A stretch of 64,000 nucleotides of DNA from Bacteroidota bacterium (GTDB lineage Bacteria > Bacteroidota > Bacteroidia > Chitinophagales > Chitinophagaceae), in the NCBI GenBank assembly GCA_018268085.1, contig JAFDXE010000007.1, positions 62,001 to 126,000 on the forward strand, read 5' to 3'. Shown here in pieces: positions 1-8,722 of this stretch. Position numbers and translations under genes: made by a program. Every line of letters begins with the position of its first letter. The first letter of the stretch is position 1. The notes beneath the pieces were generated by a model. The model saw nothing but the letters and a program-made list of their open reading frames with translations, did not search any database and was not told the origin of the DNA.

Positions 1-33
1 ACAACAAATTTTTTAATTCCTCCAGCCATAGTT

Positions 34-68
34 TTTAGCTTTTAGCTATTAGCCGTAAGCTGCTAGCT
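34..68. repeat. Five-unit 7-bp tandem repeat downstream of actC
   Basis: Five contiguous heptamers in perfect register: TTTAGCT, TTTAGCT, ATTAGCC, GTAAGCT, GCTAGCT. The consensus is NTTAGCY and the last two units are degenerate. It lies just beyond the actC stop, presumably between actC and the next act gene outside the window. A sister array with the same unit and the same copy number is at 1582-1616. Confidence 0.75.
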
Positions 69-119
69 TTTTAAAAATTATATAAATTCAAATCGTTTAA
101 TTCAACCTTCAAACCGCTC

Positions 120-1577
120 TTAATGAGCATGTGCATGTCCAACTTCTTCAATATAAAATTTCTCTGCATCTGCTTTTTCAATATCGGTCATCTTCATCTT
201 ATAATTTTCACCACTTGTTTTCAAAATAGATTTAATCTCAGCAACAGCGATTACCGGGAAATATTTTGCAAACAGGAAGAAGCAGGTAAAGAACAATCCG
301 AATGTACCCAGGTAGAAACCGATCTCATAGATACTCGGGCTGTAATAAGTACTCCAGCTTGATGGTAAGAAATCACGGTAAGTTGAGGTAACAATGATTA
401 CAAAACGCTCATACCACATACCGATATTCACCACAATACTCATGAAGAATGTTACGGTGATGTTGCGGCGAAGTTTGCGGCTCCAGAACAACTGTGGTGA
501 AACCACGTTACAGAACATCATCAACCAGTAACTCCAGCCATATGGCGAGAAAAGGTTTGCACGGTTTTGACTGAATGCGTACCATTCGTAAGGGTTCTGT
601 CCATACCATGCGATGAATAATTCCGTGAGGTAAGCGCAACCTACGATGCTACCTGTTAACACGATCACTTTGTTCATCGCTTCGATGTGGCCAAGCGTGA
701 TATAGTCCTGCAGGTTCATTACTTTTCTTACTACGATCAATAGGGTTTGCACCATGGCAAATCCACTGAAGATCGCACCCGCAACGAAGTAAGGCGGGAA
801 GATGGTAGTATGCCATCCAGGTATTACTGAAGTGGCGAAGTCGAATGATACGATTGTATGCACAGACAATACCAGTGGCGTACTTAAACCTGCCAGTACC
901 AACGATAATGATTCATGTCTTTGCCAGTGTTTTGTACTTCCGGTCCAGCCAAATGAAGCAATACCATATAATTTTTTCCTGAGTTTTGTTTTGGCCCTGT
1001 CTCTAACTGTTGCCAGATCAGGTAATAAACCAGAATACCAGAATAATAATGAAACGGTGAAATACGTAGATATCGCAAATACATCCCAGAGCAATGGTGA
1101 GTTGAAGTTCACCCATAATGGTCCACGGGAATTTGGATAAGGTAATACGAAGAATGCCATCCATACACGACCCATGTGCCAGATCGGGGACTGGCCCGCA
1201 CACATTACCGCAAATATTGTCATCGCTTCTGCCGCTCTGTTCACACCTGTTCTCCAACCCTGGCGAAACAACAACAAGATCGCAGAGATCAGTGTTCCGG
1301 CGTGACCGATACCTACCCACCATACGAAGTTGGTGATATCCCATCCCCAGCCGATTGTTTTATTAAGGTTCCACTGACCAATACCGTATGTTACCTCCCG
1401 GTACACACTGTACACCCCAAATAACAGCAGGGCAACACTAACATAGAAACCAATATACCAGAGTCTGCTTGGTTTCATTTCAATGGGACTAATGATATCT
1501 TCCGTTACCTGGTGATAATCCTTATTACCATCTACCAGCGGTTCCCTTTGTTGTGATTCGTATTTCAGTAATGACAT
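120..1577 (-). CDS. actC: Alternative complex III subunit ActC (NrfD/PsrC-like quinol-binding membrane protein)
   Basis: This 485-residue polytopic inner-membrane protein of the NrfD/PsrC family is the quinol-oxidising membrane subunit of alternative complex III (ACIII), which passes electrons from menaquinol to cytochrome c or directly to an oxidase. A soluble N-terminal leader of about 38 residues precedes roughly ten hydrophobic segments starting near WYIGFYVSVALLLFGVY. Family-typical stretches are visible, such as WWVGIGHAGTLISAILLLF (about residue 86) and PIWHMGRVW (about 131). The C-terminus ends in a His-rich tail (GHAHAH). It is the last act gene in the window; actB lies 87 bp upstream with a heptamer array in the gap. 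ActD-F would be expected below position 1. Function rests on family and gene order, both clear. Confidence 0.93.
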   Translation of the reverse strand: MSLLKYESQQREPLVDGNKDYHQVTEDIISPIEMKPSRLWYIGFYVSVALLLFGVYSVYREVTYGIGQWNLNKTIGWGWDITNFVWWVGIGHAGTLISAILLLFRQGWRTGVNRAAEAMTIFAVMCAGQSPIWHMGRVWMAFFVLPYPNSRGPLWVNFNSPLLWDVFAISTYFTVSLLFWYSGLLPDLATVRDRAKTKLRKKLYGIASFGWTGSTKHWQRHESLSLVLAGLSTPLVLSVHTIVSFDFATSVIPGWHTTIFPPYFVAGAIFSGFAMVQTLLIVVRKVMNLQDYITLGHIEAMNKVIVLTGSIVGCAYLTELFIAWYGQNPYEWYAFSQNRANLFSPYGWSYWLMMFCNVVSPQLFWSRKLRRNITVTFFMSIVVNIGMWYERFVIIVTSTYRDFLPSSWSTYYSPSIYEIGFYLGTFGLFFTCFFLFAKYFPVIAVAEIKSILKTSGENYKMKMTDIEKADAEKFYIEEVGHAHAH

Positions 1578-1581
1578 ATTT

Positions 1582-1616
1582 GTTAGCTTTTAGCCTTTAG
1601 CTGTTAGCTGTTAGCT
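1582..1616. repeat. Five-unit 7-bp tandem repeat between actB and actC
   Basis: Five contiguous heptamers in perfect register: GTTAGCT, TTTAGCC, TTTAGCT, GTTAGCT, GTTAGCT. The array starts 4 bp upstream of the actC start codon in the actB-actC gap. Same unit and copy number as the array at 34-68. I see no hairpin potential; the function is unknown. Confidence 0.85.
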
Positions 1617-1664
1617 TGTTTTTATTATATCCTGGCTTCTCTTTCCAGATTAGTTGCTGCTCAA

Positions 1665-4600
1665 TTAAGCATGTGCTTTTTCTGCTGCCTTTCCTTCATG
1701 CTTTTCTTCTTTGCCTCCATGTCCTTCTTCTGCATGACCGATCTGCCTGTCGGTATTCCTGATCTTCGCCATATAACTAACATTAGGCAATACGTGCAGT
1801 TGTTCGAGCACATAGAAAGTACGATTTCCGTCACTTCTCAATTTAGAAACCTCGCTTTCTTTATCATTCACATTTCCAAATTCGATTGCGTTGGTTGGGC
1901 ACGCCTGCATACAAGCTGTTTTAACATTGCGTACCAATGCTGGATCCTGGTGTTTCTTCGCTTCCAGTTTGCTTTCCTGTAAACGCTGAACACAGAAAGA
2001 ACATTTTTCGATCACACCTCTTGAACGAACAGTAACATCAGGATTCAATACCATCCTGGTGAGATCATCATTCATCTGAAGGGTAACTTCATCCAAATCT
2101 ACCCCGATCAATGGATTCTGGTTATCCGGGAAGCTGTCTGCTCCTGTATAATCCAGCCAGTTGAATCGGCGAACTTTATATGGACAGTTGTTGGCGCAAT
2201 ATCTTGTACCGATACAACGGTTATAGGTCATTTGATTTAATCCTTCCGAACTATGGTTGGTAGCGGCTACCGGGCAAACGTTTTCACATGGAGCGTTATC
2301 GCAATGCTGACAAAGCATTGGCTGGAAAATAACATCCGGGCTATCAACATCTCCTGTAAAATAACGATCGATGCGCAGCCAGTGCATTTCGTGTGCTCTT
2401 TGCACCTGCATTTTACCAACTACTGCCACATTGTTTTCTGCGGTACAGGCAACAACGCAGGCGCTGCAACCGGTACAGGTATTTAAGTCGATGCTCATTC
2501 CCCATTTAACTCCTGGTTTTGCAAAATCCGGATAAATGGTAGCATCTCTTCTGAAATCTGTTTTTCCTTCAGCCATCAAAACAGAACGCTCGTGTCTTGG
2601 CTCTTCCAAAACCGCTTCAGGATTTTCTTTGAAACTTTTAAGGTTTGTTTCAAAAATAATCGGCCTGTTTTCTGAAGAACCATGCACCTGTGTTTGAGCA
2701 AGCGGGTAAACTTCACTTGTTTTGCTTACTGTAGCTGTAGCTGTATTCTGGAAAGATGTTCCGTCGAACACAGATAACGGATAAGCATTCTGCCCTGCAC
2801 CTGCAGCGGAGAACCCGATTCGGTCTTTTGTATTTTTTGCGTCTGCACTCTGCCTTCCATAACCAACCGCAACCGCGATGGTAGAAGCGTTCAATCCTGG
2901 AAGGATTAAAGCCGGCAGTGAAACAGACTGGTTGTTAACGGTAATTTTAATTACAGGTTTTTCCGGCGTTACTTCGTATGCATCGGCTTCTCTTTTACTA
3001 CTCTTATTGGCAACATCAATTCCCAATAATGATTTAGCCAGTTCCGGGCCGATCATTGCGTAGTTGTCCCAGGTTACTTTTGAAACCGGGTCTGGCAATT
3101 CCTGTAACCATGGATTGTTGGCCTGTGCGCCATCGCCCATAGATACTTTCTGATATAATATAATTTCTTTGTCGCCTGATTTTACTGAACCTGCTTTTGA
3201 AGCAGCATCGGAAACAGACGCAGCGTTAAAAGTAGCCGCTGCTACCGGTGCCGGGTACTCGATTACTCCGTCTTGCAGTGCTTTTTCAAAAAGTTCAGTG
3301 GACCCGAGTTTTGAGGTCCAGTAATTTTTAACATAAGTGCCGTAGTCTGCAGCAGGCGCAACATTTACAGTTACCTGTGCCCTGGCTGTACTATCATTCG
3401 TAGCAATAGGTGCAGCAGATGCAACTGCTCCACCGCTCCATTTCATCAATGATGTCTGGAATTCCCTTGTCTTAAACATTGGAGCGATCAAAGGCTGAAT
3501 GAGGCTGATATGGCCTGTTTTAGGCTCAGCATCACCCCAGCTTTCCAGCCAATGGTGAGCAGGGAGAATATATTTACACTGTTCTGCAGTTTCGTCTAAA
3601 GTTGTATTGAAAGAAACACTTACCGGAAGTTTTGAGATCGCTTCTCCCAGCTTTTTTCCATCAGGATAGGTATAAACAGGGTTGCAATCATATACGAGTA
3701 ATCCACCAATTGCACCGGCACTGATTTCATCTGCCAGCTTTTTCATATCAGCATCTATACCTTTACGATAGTTGGATGTGATACCCCAGTTGATCGTATT
3801 TCCATTAGCGCCGATGGCTTCGTTGATAGCATTTACGATGATCTGAACATTTACATCATTGCTGCCGCAAACAACCAATGCTGCGCCCTTATTATCCGAC
3901 AAGGACTTAGCCGCAGCCTGAATTCCGGCAGAAAGTTTCGCATCGGAAATAGATGGAGCAGAAACTGCACCTCCAAGCTTATTCAGCAATGCAAGCGCTA
4001 CTGCACCCGTTTCTGATGGTTTGTGTGTGTACCTGTCGTCGGCATTGCTACCGGTAAGGCTCAGCATACTTTCAAACTGAATGTGACGGCTCAGTTCAGG
4101 GTTTTCACCCTTTACTTTACGATTAGTTGAATATTGTTTGTTGAATTCTACCGGGCTTAACCAGGTTCCGAGAAAATCAGCGCTTAAACTTACAATCACT
4201 TTTGCCTTATCGAAGTGGTAAGAAGGCAATGCTCTTTTTCCGTAGCAGGCTTCATTTGCCAACAACATTGCACTACTGCTTACTGCATCATACTGTACGT
4301 GGCGGCTGCCCGGATATTTATTTAAAAACTGGCTGATTACCTGGAGTGTGGAAGGAGAGTGGATAGTAGAAGTAAGAAGCACCACCGGCTTGCCGGCCAG
4401 GTTGTTCATAGCTTCACCCACCATTTTATCGAAAGCATCAAAACTGCTTACTTCTTTAAAATTGCCTCCATCTTTTTGCAAAGGATGACGCAATCTTGTG
4501 GTATCATATAAATCCAGAACAGAAGCCTGTGCCATTGCACTTGTTCCGCCTTTTGTTATTGAAGACAATTCATTTCCTTCGATCTTGATAGGACGGCCAT

Positions 4601-4934
4601 CTCTTTGCTTCACCACTACACTAATCGCATCACCACCGTGTACATAGGTAGATGCATAATAATTGGCCACTCCCGGAATAACATTATCCGGCTTCTGTAA
4701 ATACGGTACTGCCCTGCGAACAGGCATTTCGCAACTTGCTGCAACAGCAGCCGCGGCTGTACTAAACCCGAGATACTTTAAAAAATCCCTGCGAGGAGTT
4801 TTTCCGTCGAACATTCCTTCTTTCTTCAATTCTGCTATTGGAAGAAGTTCTTCTTTAAACTCATTTTCAGTTGATTGCTTAAAAGCATCAGACTGATTTA
4901 GTTCGCCAAAATTCTGCCAGTACTTTTTTTCCAT
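1665..4934 (-). CDS. actB: Alternative complex III subunit ActB (molybdopterin-oxidoreductase-like plus iron-sulfur domain)
   Basis: This 1089-residue periplasmic electron-transfer subunit of ACIII is a natural fusion of a molybdopterin-oxidoreductase-like domain (about residues 75-760, believed to have lost the cofactor in this family) and a PsrB/NrfC-type ferredoxin domain (about 800-1050). A twin-arginine signal (TPRRDFLKYLGFS, RR at 48-49) follows an unusually long N-region. Cysteine clusters appear in order as CTGCSACVVAC (about 815), CQHCDNAPCENVCP (about 880), CIGTRYCANNCP (about 910), CSFC (about 976) and CMQACP (about 1007), enough for several Fe-S clusters. The C-terminal tail is rich in His, Glu and Lys. 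It sits 57 bp after actA in the same direction, so co-transcription from the actA promoter is likely. Confidence 0.94.
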   Translation of the reverse strand: MEKKYWQNFGELNQSDAFKQSTENEFKEELLPIAELKKEGMFDGKTPRRDFLKYLGFSTAAAAVAASCEMPVRRAVPYLQKPDNVIPGVANYYASTYVHGGDAISVVVKQRDGRPIKIEGNELSSITKGGTSAMAQASVLDLYDTTRLRHPLQKDGGNFKEVSSFDAFDKMVGEAMNNLAGKPVVLLTSTIHSPSTLQVISQFLNKYPGSRHVQYDAVSSSAMLLANEACYGKRALPSYHFDKAKVIVSLSADFLGTWLSPVEFNKQYSTNRKVKGENPELSRHIQFESMLSLTGSNADDRYTHKPSETGAVALALLNKLGGAVSAPSISDAKLSAGIQAAAKSLSDNKGAALVVCGSNDVNVQIIVNAINEAIGANGNTINWGITSNYRKGIDADMKKLADEISAGAIGGLLVYDCNPVYTYPDGKKLGEAISKLPVSVSFNTTLDETAEQCKYILPAHHWLESWGDAEPKTGHISLIQPLIAPMFKTREFQTSLMKWSGGAVASAAPIATNDSTARAQVTVNVAPAADYGTYVKNYWTSKLGSTELFEKALQDGVIEYPAPVAAATFNAASVSDAASKAGSVKSGDKEIILYQKVSMGDGAQANNPWLQELPDPVSKVTWDNYAMIGPELAKSLLGIDVANKSSKREADAYEVTPEKPVIKITVNNQSVSLPALILPGLNASTIAVAVGYGRQSADAKNTKDRIGFSAAGAGQNAYPLSVFDGTSFQNTATATVSKTSEVYPLAQTQVHGSSENRPIIFETNLKSFKENPEAVLEEPRHERSVLMAEGKTDFRRDATIYPDFAKPGVKWGMSIDLNTCTGCSACVVACTAENNVAVVGKMQVQRAHEMHWLRIDRYFTGDVDSPDVIFQPMLCQHCDNAPCENVCPVAATNHSSEGLNQMTYNRCIGTRYCANNCPYKVRRFNWLDYTGADSFPDNQNPLIGVDLDEVTLQMNDDLTRMVLNPDVTVRSRGVIEKCSFCVQRLQESKLEAKKHQDPALVRNVKTACMQACPTNAIEFGNVNDKESEVSKLRSDGNRTFYVLEQLHVLPNVSYMAKIRNTDRQIGHAEEGHGGKEEKHEGKAAEKAHA

Positions 4935-4991
4935 ATTACAATTTGAAAATTCTAAAATTTGAACCGATAACCTGTTATGTTATCCTGCTAA

Positions 4992-6269
4992 TTAATAGTG
5001 ACATTTCTGGCACTCTGTTCCACCAATTTTTTCTACAGTTACACTATCCAGTTTGTGTTCTTTAATATCGTTGTGGAACTTCTCATAAATACTGTAGAAT
5101 TTGTTGCCTTCCCCGGTTTCTTTGTTGTAAAAATCAACCTTGGTTTCGCGGTGACAATTGATACACCAGCCCATGCTCAACTCAGAAAACTGGTACACTT
5201 CAGGCATTTCCTGGATATTTCCATGGCATGTCTGGCATTGTTGTTTACCTACTTTTACGTGTTGACTGTGATTGAAATAAACGTGATCAGGAAGGTTATG
5301 AATTTTTACCCATTTGATTGGTCTTGCACCGTCAGGAATGCCATCGCCATTATTATCCGGATTGTATTGTTTTGTATCTGCATTCCAACCAGCATAAGAA
5401 TATAATTTTTGAATTTCTTCTGTACCATTAACCGCTCTGCCATCTTCCCTTACAAGCTTTTCTTCGCCTTTGTATTCTTTAATACCCATGTGACAGTTCA
5501 TACATACGTTCACTGAAGGAATATTGGCGTGTTTGCTATCCTGGGCACCGCCGTGGCAATACAAACAACTGATCTGGTTTACGCCGGCGTGTACTTTATG
5601 TGAGTAGAAAATAGGTTGTTCGGGCTGGTAATTTTTCATTCTTCCCATTCCGATGGCTGCATTCATCGTCATATATCCACCAATGCCGAATAATACCAGG
5701 ATAGCCATCATCAGGTATGTTTTGTTGCGGTAGAAAGGAACCGGTTCGCCGCGGTAAATCCCTTCTTTTTCGTCAGTAAGTTTGCGCAGGTTGCTGTTAA
5801 CCTGTAACAATATAAAGGCAACTACTGCCAATACCAGTGTAAGTATTCCGTATAAAAGTGAATTATCTGTTTCCGGCGCTTCTCCACCCCCTGCAGGCCC
5901 TTGTTTTACCGGTGGCTTGTAATCATCCACATATTTCATGATCGCATCCACCTCTTCTTTCTTTAATTCAGGAAATGCGGTCATTACGATCGGCTTCCAT
6001 TTATCGGCCAGTTTTTTCGCATACGGATCACTGGCGATCATCGTGGTTGGATTGGCAACCCACTTGTAAATAAATCCATCAGGTTGCCTGTCTTTCCAGC
6101 CTTGCAAAGCCGGCCCGGTATAATCTGCATCGGGCTTATGGCAATTAGCACACTTCGATTTGAAAAGCGCTTCACCATCAGCGGCCAGCGTTGTATTATT
6201 AAAAGAGAAAATAAGAACGAATAGAAAGCTTGAGAAAGCTTTTATAATGATTTTTTTATAGCGACTCAT
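4992..6269 (-). CDS. actA: Alternative complex III subunit ActA (multiheme cytochrome c with fused monoheme domain)
   Basis: This 425-residue membrane-anchored c-type cytochrome of ACIII has six CXXCH haem sites. A single CANCH at 40-44 follows an N-terminal signal segment (residues about 7-28). Then come two membrane segments (about 136-158 and 184-205), followed by CLYCH (about 232), CMNCH (about 254), CQTCH (about 343), CINCH (about 368) and CQKCH just before the C-terminus. The pentahaem part matches ActA. The N-terminal part looks like a separate monohaem cytochrome c domain, a role filled by the separate protein ActE in some ACIII complexes. First gene of the act operon, with an exact TATTTTTG box 46 bp upstream of the ATG. 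Confidence 0.93.
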   Translation of the reverse strand: MSRYKKIIIKAFSSFLFVLIFSFNNTTLAADGEALFKSKCANCHKPDADYTGPALQGWKDRQPDGFIYKWVANPTTMIASDPYAKKLADKWKPIVMTAFPELKKEEVDAIMKYVDDYKPPVKQGPAGGGEAPETDNSLLYGILTLVLAVVAFILLQVNSNLRKLTDEKEGIYRGEPVPFYRNKTYLMMAILVLFGIGGYMTMNAAIGMGRMKNYQPEQPIFYSHKVHAGVNQISCLYCHGGAQDSKHANIPSVNVCMNCHMGIKEYKGEEKLVREDGRAVNGTEEIQKLYSYAGWNADTKQYNPDNNGDGIPDGARPIKWVKIHNLPDHVYFNHSQHVKVGKQQCQTCHGNIQEMPEVYQFSELSMGWCINCHRETKVDFYNKETGEGNKFYSIYEKFHNDIKEHKLDSVTVEKIGGTECQKCHY

Positions 6270-6314
6270 ACAGTTATTTCGGGGCTAATGTGGAAAAAAA
6301 TCCTTGTTTGGCTG

Positions 6315-6347
6315 CAAAAATAAGGGACGATATTGACATAATATCAA
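6315..6347 (-). promoter_or_regulatory. act operon promoter with overlapping FNR/CRP-like dyad
   Basis: On the minus strand an exact TAnnTTTG box (TATTTTTG) occupies 6322-6315, with TTG at 6347-6345 as a -33 candidate (22-bp spacer). A 15-bp dyad, TTGACATAATATCAA, at 6333-6347 covers that -33 element; six of seven arm pairs match. It resembles the FNR half-sites TTGAT/ATCAA but has one extra central base. The divergent purN fusion starts at 6504. The promoter call is sequence-based; a regulator is inference. Confidence 0.6.
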
Positions 6348-6503
6348 CATTTGTTAAATTTTTTTTTCCTTATCTGGCGTGTGTTTCAAGGGATTGTGTG
6401 GGGTTTGATATGATGTTTGTCATGCATTTGTAAGCAAAATCTTTTCCTCTTTTCGTAGTAAAAAAAGCCGTTTTTATCGGGCTGTTTTATGCATTTTTGC
6501 AGC

Positions 6504-7355
6504 ATGTTTAAAAAACTGCAGGCTAAATGGAAAGTGAGCGGATGGAATTTATTGCTAATAATTTCAACTTTTGCATTAGGAGGTAGCCTGTGCGGGTATG
6601 CAGGTAGAAAAATCCTTGGATTAAGCGGGCTTGAAAAAAATGTGCTGTGGGTTATTCTATATATAGTGCTCATTACGCTGCTCTGGCCCTTATGTGTATT
6701 GTTAATCAGTATTCCTTTAGGGCAATTTTCGTTTTTCAGAAAGTACATCGGCAAGATATGGAACAGGATAACAGGAAAAAAAGCCGTAACAGGTTGTACA
6801 CGGATCGCCATTTTTGCAAGTGGCGCCGGAAGTAATGCTCAAAAGATCATTGAATACTTTAAAGATAGTTCACGGGTTCGTGTTGAGTTAATTGTTTGCA
6901 ATAAACCTGGCGCAGGGGTGTTGAATATTGCGGCAGCTAATGGCATAGAATCGATGCTGGTAATTAAAACCGCAGATTATGGAACAGCGGCTTTTTTGGC
7001 TGAATTAAAAAGAAGAAAAATAGACCTGATCGTACTGGCGGGGTTCCTGCTTAAGATTCCGGTTACGTTGATAAAAGCCTATCCCAGGAAAATAATTAAT
7101 ATTCATCCGGCTATTTTACCGGGGTATGGTGGTAAGGGAATGTATGGTAAATATGTGCATGAGGCAGTTGTAAACAATAAAGACAAACAAAGTGGTATTA
7201 CCATTCATTTTGTGGATGAAGTATATGATCACGGAGAAATTATTTTCCAGGCAACCTGCGATGTTGATGAACATGATACGGCAGATAGCCTGGCGAAAAA
7301 AATACATCAACTGGAACACAACTATTATCCGCAGGTAATTGAAAGTATATTATAA
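6504..7355 (+). CDS. purN: DUF6787-like membrane domain fused to phosphoribosylglycinamide formyltransferase (PurN)
   Basis: A 283-residue protein whose C-terminal about 185 residues are GAR transformylase, which formylates GAR with 10-formyl-THF in purine synthesis. Visible are FASGAGSNAQKII (about 104), NIHPAILPGYGG (catalytic Asn and His, about 195) and IHFVDEVYDHGEII (catalytic Asp region). The first about 93 residues resemble the Bacteroidota DUF6787 family: two hydrophobic segments, ALGGSLCGYAGRK, and LLWPLCVLLISIPLGQFSFF. The reading frame is continuous through the junction near NRITGKKAVTGCTRIAIF. I prefer the ATG at 6504 (MFKKLQAKWKVSGW) because DUF6787 proteins begin this way; another in-frame ATG lies at 6489. 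The PurN call is secure, while the biological sense of a membrane-tethered fusion is unknown. Confidence 0.9.
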   Translation: MFKKLQAKWKVSGWNLLLIISTFALGGSLCGYAGRKILGLSGLEKNVLWVILYIVLITLLWPLCVLLISIPLGQFSFFRKYIGKIWNRITGKKAVTGCTRIAIFASGAGSNAQKIIEYFKDSSRVRVELIVCNKPGAGVLNIAAANGIESMLVIKTADYGTAAFLAELKRRKIDLIVLAGFLLKIPVTLIKAYPRKIINIHPAILPGYGGKGMYGKYVHEAVVNNKDKQSGITIHFVDEVYDHGEIIFQATCDVDEHDTADSLAKKIHQLEHNYYPQVIESIL

Positions 7356-7433
7356 AAGGTAGTTAAATAAAATAACCAGGTTATTCGTTTTAAAATTCTT
7401 AACTAATATTACGCCCCAAAACCAATTCCTCTT

Positions 7434-8189
7434 TTGCGAACAGTTTTATTCATCCTGTTTCTTTTCATAATATCTTCAACCCAACTTCGGGCACAACTAA
7501 CCGTTAGCGGAACGGTTTTCGACAGCAGCAAATTAAATTACGTAGAAAATGTAAAAGTGATCAGCACCTGCGGCGCATTTGCCATCACCGACAGCCTGGG
7601 TAAATACAGCGTAACCATCGCAGAAAACGACTCCCTTATTTTTTATTATAAAGATAAACCTACACAGAAGTTCTCTATAAAGTCGATGTCGGATCCGAAC
7701 CATTTTGACATTTCACTTCATGTAAATGTGAAAAGCAAATACAGCATGCTGAAAGAAGTGATGGTTTTTTCGAAATCACATAAACAGGACTCCATCGAAA
7801 ACCGCGAAACTTACCATGATATTTTTGGTTTCAGCAAGCCGGGGCTTAATCCTACTGTTTCAAATGGTGTTGCCGGTGCCGACCTGGATGAGTTGATCAA
7901 TGTGTTCAGGTTCAGGAGAACCAAAAGACTAAAGGCATTTCAACATAGGCTCGAAAACGAGGAACAGGAAAAATACATTGATTACCGTTTTAGTAAAGTT
8001 CTGGTGAAACGGATTACCGGATTGCAGAGTCCTTATCTTGATACCTTCCTGGTATGGTACCGACCCGGTTACGAATTTGCACGCAATAGCGATGAGTTGA
8101 GTTTTAATCAATATGTTTTAAACGCCAGTTACCAGTTTCAGCGGATAATGGGTATCGGGCCTGCTAAAAAAGAAGAACCGGCTCAGTAA
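7434..8189 (+). CDS. Exported protein with carboxypeptidase-D regulatory-like domain, TTG start
   Basis: A 251-residue exported protein. A signal peptide (residues 1-21, ending LRAQ) is followed by a carboxypeptidase-D regulatory-like beta-sandwich (about 22-105: LTVSGTVFDSSKLNYVENVK, then ITDSLGKYSVTI). This fold is common in Bacteroidota surface and TonB-linked proteins. The remaining about 140 residues, rich in Arg and Lys (FRFRRTKRLKAFQHRLENEE), are not recognised. No ATG is available: the frame is closed by a TAA at 7404 and only the TTG at 7434 gives an intact signal peptide. It lies 78 bp after purN and 99 bp before msrB. The specific function is unknown. Confidence 0.75.
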   Translation: MRTVLFILFLFIISSTQLRAQLTVSGTVFDSSKLNYVENVKVISTCGAFAITDSLGKYSVTIAENDSLIFYYKDKPTQKFSIKSMSDPNHFDISLHVNVKSKYSMLKEVMVFSKSHKQDSIENRETYHDIFGFSKPGLNPTVSNGVAGADLDELINVFRFRRTKRLKAFQHRLENEEQEKYIDYRFSKVLVKRITGLQSPYLDTFLVWYRPGYEFARNSDELSFNQYVLNASYQFQRIMGIGPAKKEEPAQ

Positions 8190-8288
8190 TAGTATTGTTG
8201 ACTAATCAATTGTTTCATCACCCGCGGTACTTCAACAATAACACAATGGCTTTGGTACATTGTTTACCTTTATACTTCAATTGTTTTT

Positions 8289-8651
8289 ATGGAATACAAC
8301 AAATTAACGCCCGAAGAAGAATATGTAATACTAAGGAAAGGGACCGAGATGCCTTACACCGGGGAGTACACCAATAATAAACTTACAGGAACGTATATAT
8401 GCAGAAGGTGTGATGCTCCTTTGTATGAATCGAAAGATAAATTTGATTCACGTTGCGGCTGGCCAAGTTTCGATGATGAAATTCCAGGGGCAGTGAAACG
8501 AATACCGGATGCCGATGGCCATAGAACGGAAATTGTTTGCGCCAATTGCGGCGGTCACCTGGGTCATGTTTTTATTGGCGAACGATTCACCGAAAAAAAC
8601 ACCAGGCATTGTGTGAATTCCATTTCGATGAAATTTATTCCTGCAGAATAA
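8289..8651 (+). CDS. msrB: Peptide-methionine (R)-S-oxide reductase
   Basis: A compact 120-residue MsrB that reduces methionine-R-sulfoxide in proteins with thioredoxin as reductant. Visible are the two zinc-binding CXXC pairs (ICRRC near 37 and VCANC near 83), the family stretch [20 protein letters not shown], and the catalytic cysteine in [12 protein letters not shown] near the C-terminus. There is no signal peptide, so it is cytoplasmic. A near-consensus -7 box (TACCTTTA, 8265-8272) lies 16 bp before the ATG. It is convergent with the E1 dehydrogenase gene and 71 bp from its stop. Confidence 0.95.
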   Translation: MEYNKLTPEEEYVILRKGTEMPYTGEYTNNKLTGTYICRRCDAPLYESKDKFDSRCGWPSFDDEIPGAVKRIPDADGHRTEIVCANCGGHLGHVFIGERFTEKNTRHCVNSISMKFIPAE

Positions 8652-8722
8652 TATTATGCTGTATTAAAGCAGATATACAGAAACGCATAGAATTAATTCC
8701 TGTACATCTGCCTAGGTAAAAA

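Noticed and set aside
6386..6811. 141-residue minus-strand frame over the start of the purN fusion
   Set aside because: Antisense to a well supported coding sequence and lacks any family resemblance.
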